Part shown: piece after piece, positions 6,309 to 6,456 of the stretch
Numbering within the stretch: position 1 is the stretch's first letter
Layout: the number at the start of each line of letters is the position of its first letter
Origin: an uncultured Corynebacterium sp.
Lineage (GTDB): Bacteria > Actinomycetota > Actinomycetes > Mycobacteriales > Mycobacteriaceae
Assembly (NCBI GenBank): GCA_945631445.1
Contig: CALZCR010000107.1
Span: 1-6,456, forward strand
Direction: 5' to 3'
DNA: 6,456 bases
Notes under the pieces: generated by a model
Database searches by the model: none
What the model was told of the DNA's origin: nothing
What the model saw: only the letters and a program-made list of their open reading frames with translations
Translations under genes and position numbers: made by a program

Positions 6309-6366
6309 GCGCTGGTGAAGAGTGCGTCGCGACTGTCGGCGCATCGCGGAAATAACTCTTCAGCGC
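6309..6366. other. Structured intergenic segment with nested inverted repeats
   Basis: TGAAGAGT (6316-6323) is a perfect inverted match to ACTCTTCA (6355-6362), and GCGC at 6309-6312 matches GCGC at 6363-6366 across a three-base bulge. Inside, 6323-6329 can pair with 6337-6343 (seven pairs, one G-T). No reading frame with GC3 bias crosses it. It could be part of an untranslated leader, a small RNA, or a second terminator-like element for a gene beyond the window; nothing identifies a family. Confidence 0.35.
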
Positions 6367-6456
6367 ATTACTTTATCGCTCAACTTTTATTCACTTGACC
6401 GATCCAGATGCTTTCCGACGAGGGTGCCGACCTGATATTCAGCCGTATGACTGATT
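6367..6456 (+). promoter_or_regulatory. AT-rich upstream region of a possible next gene
   Basis: Base composition falls sharply here, with TTACTTTATC (6368-6377) and ACTTTTATTCACTTGACC (6383-6400). TTGACC at 6395-6400 is a good -35-like hexamer, but no matching -10 stands 16-18 bases after it; TATTCA at 6436-6441 is too far. TACTTT at 6369-6374 is a TANNNT candidate without a clear -35. The region looks like a promoter by composition, but I cannot fix its elements. Confidence 0.3.
6447..6456 (+). CDS. Possible start of the next gene, cut by the window edge
   Basis: ATG at 6447 begins Met-Thr-Asp and runs off the window. It lies after an AT-rich, promoter-like stretch, and the whole 6250-6446 interval lacks other coding signs, so a plus-strand gene start here is plausible. 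There is no Shine-Dalgarno sequence just upstream; a leaderless start would be needed. Three codons are far too few to judge the product. Confidence 0.2.

Overview
The window is GC-rich DNA with strong GC bias at third codon positions, and most likely comes from a high-GC actinobacterium. A Corynebacterium-like host is my best guess. It rests on the mix of gene families (a metal-transporting P-type ATPase, a class 2 lipase, AMP nucleosidase and a Bcr/CflA-type exporter) and on TANNNT -10 boxes lying close to start codons. The genus is an inference; no rRNA or other marker gene is present.

Layout, left to right. (1) The 3' two-thirds or less of a P1B-type heavy-metal ATPase runs off the left edge (+ strand, ends 1094). 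It carries the phosphorylation, ATP-binding and hinge domains and the last two membrane helices. (2) Convergent to it, on the minus strand, is a 336-residue class 2 (LipA/EstA-like) alpha/beta hydrolase with no signal peptide (1147-2157). (3) A 224-base divergent intergenic region follows. It holds -10-like boxes right next to both flanking starts and a short, GC3-biased reading frame that looks like the tail of a membrane protein. (4) A full-length AMP nucleosidase gene, amn, lies at 2382-3818 and is the most secure call here. (5) A 189-base intergenic region contains a striking 39-base palindrome built from tandem 9-mers, then a promoter-like box and a good ribosome binding site. (6) A YWTD-type beta-propeller gene (4008-4914) is split by one extra C in a C6 run. 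(7) A 114-base spacer with hairpins precedes a complete 12-helix Bcr/CflA-type (DHA1) exporter (5029-6249). (8) The last 207 bases hold a terminator-like hairpin, a second structured stretch and an AT-rich upstream region leading to a possible next start at 6447.

The genes look like ordinary chromosomal functions rather than one pathway: metal efflux, ester hydrolysis, adenylate degradation (AMP to adenine plus ribose 5-phosphate), a propeller protein of unknown role and a small-molecule exporter. The beta-propeller gene and the exporter are on the same strand and may be co-expressed, but the structured 114-base gap argues for at least partial independence. I see no CRISPR array, tRNA, rRNA, insertion sequence or defence system. 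I do not see convincing evidence of an undescribed multi-gene system; the most unusual items are the palindromic 9-mer array after amn and the C-run frameshift in the propeller gene.
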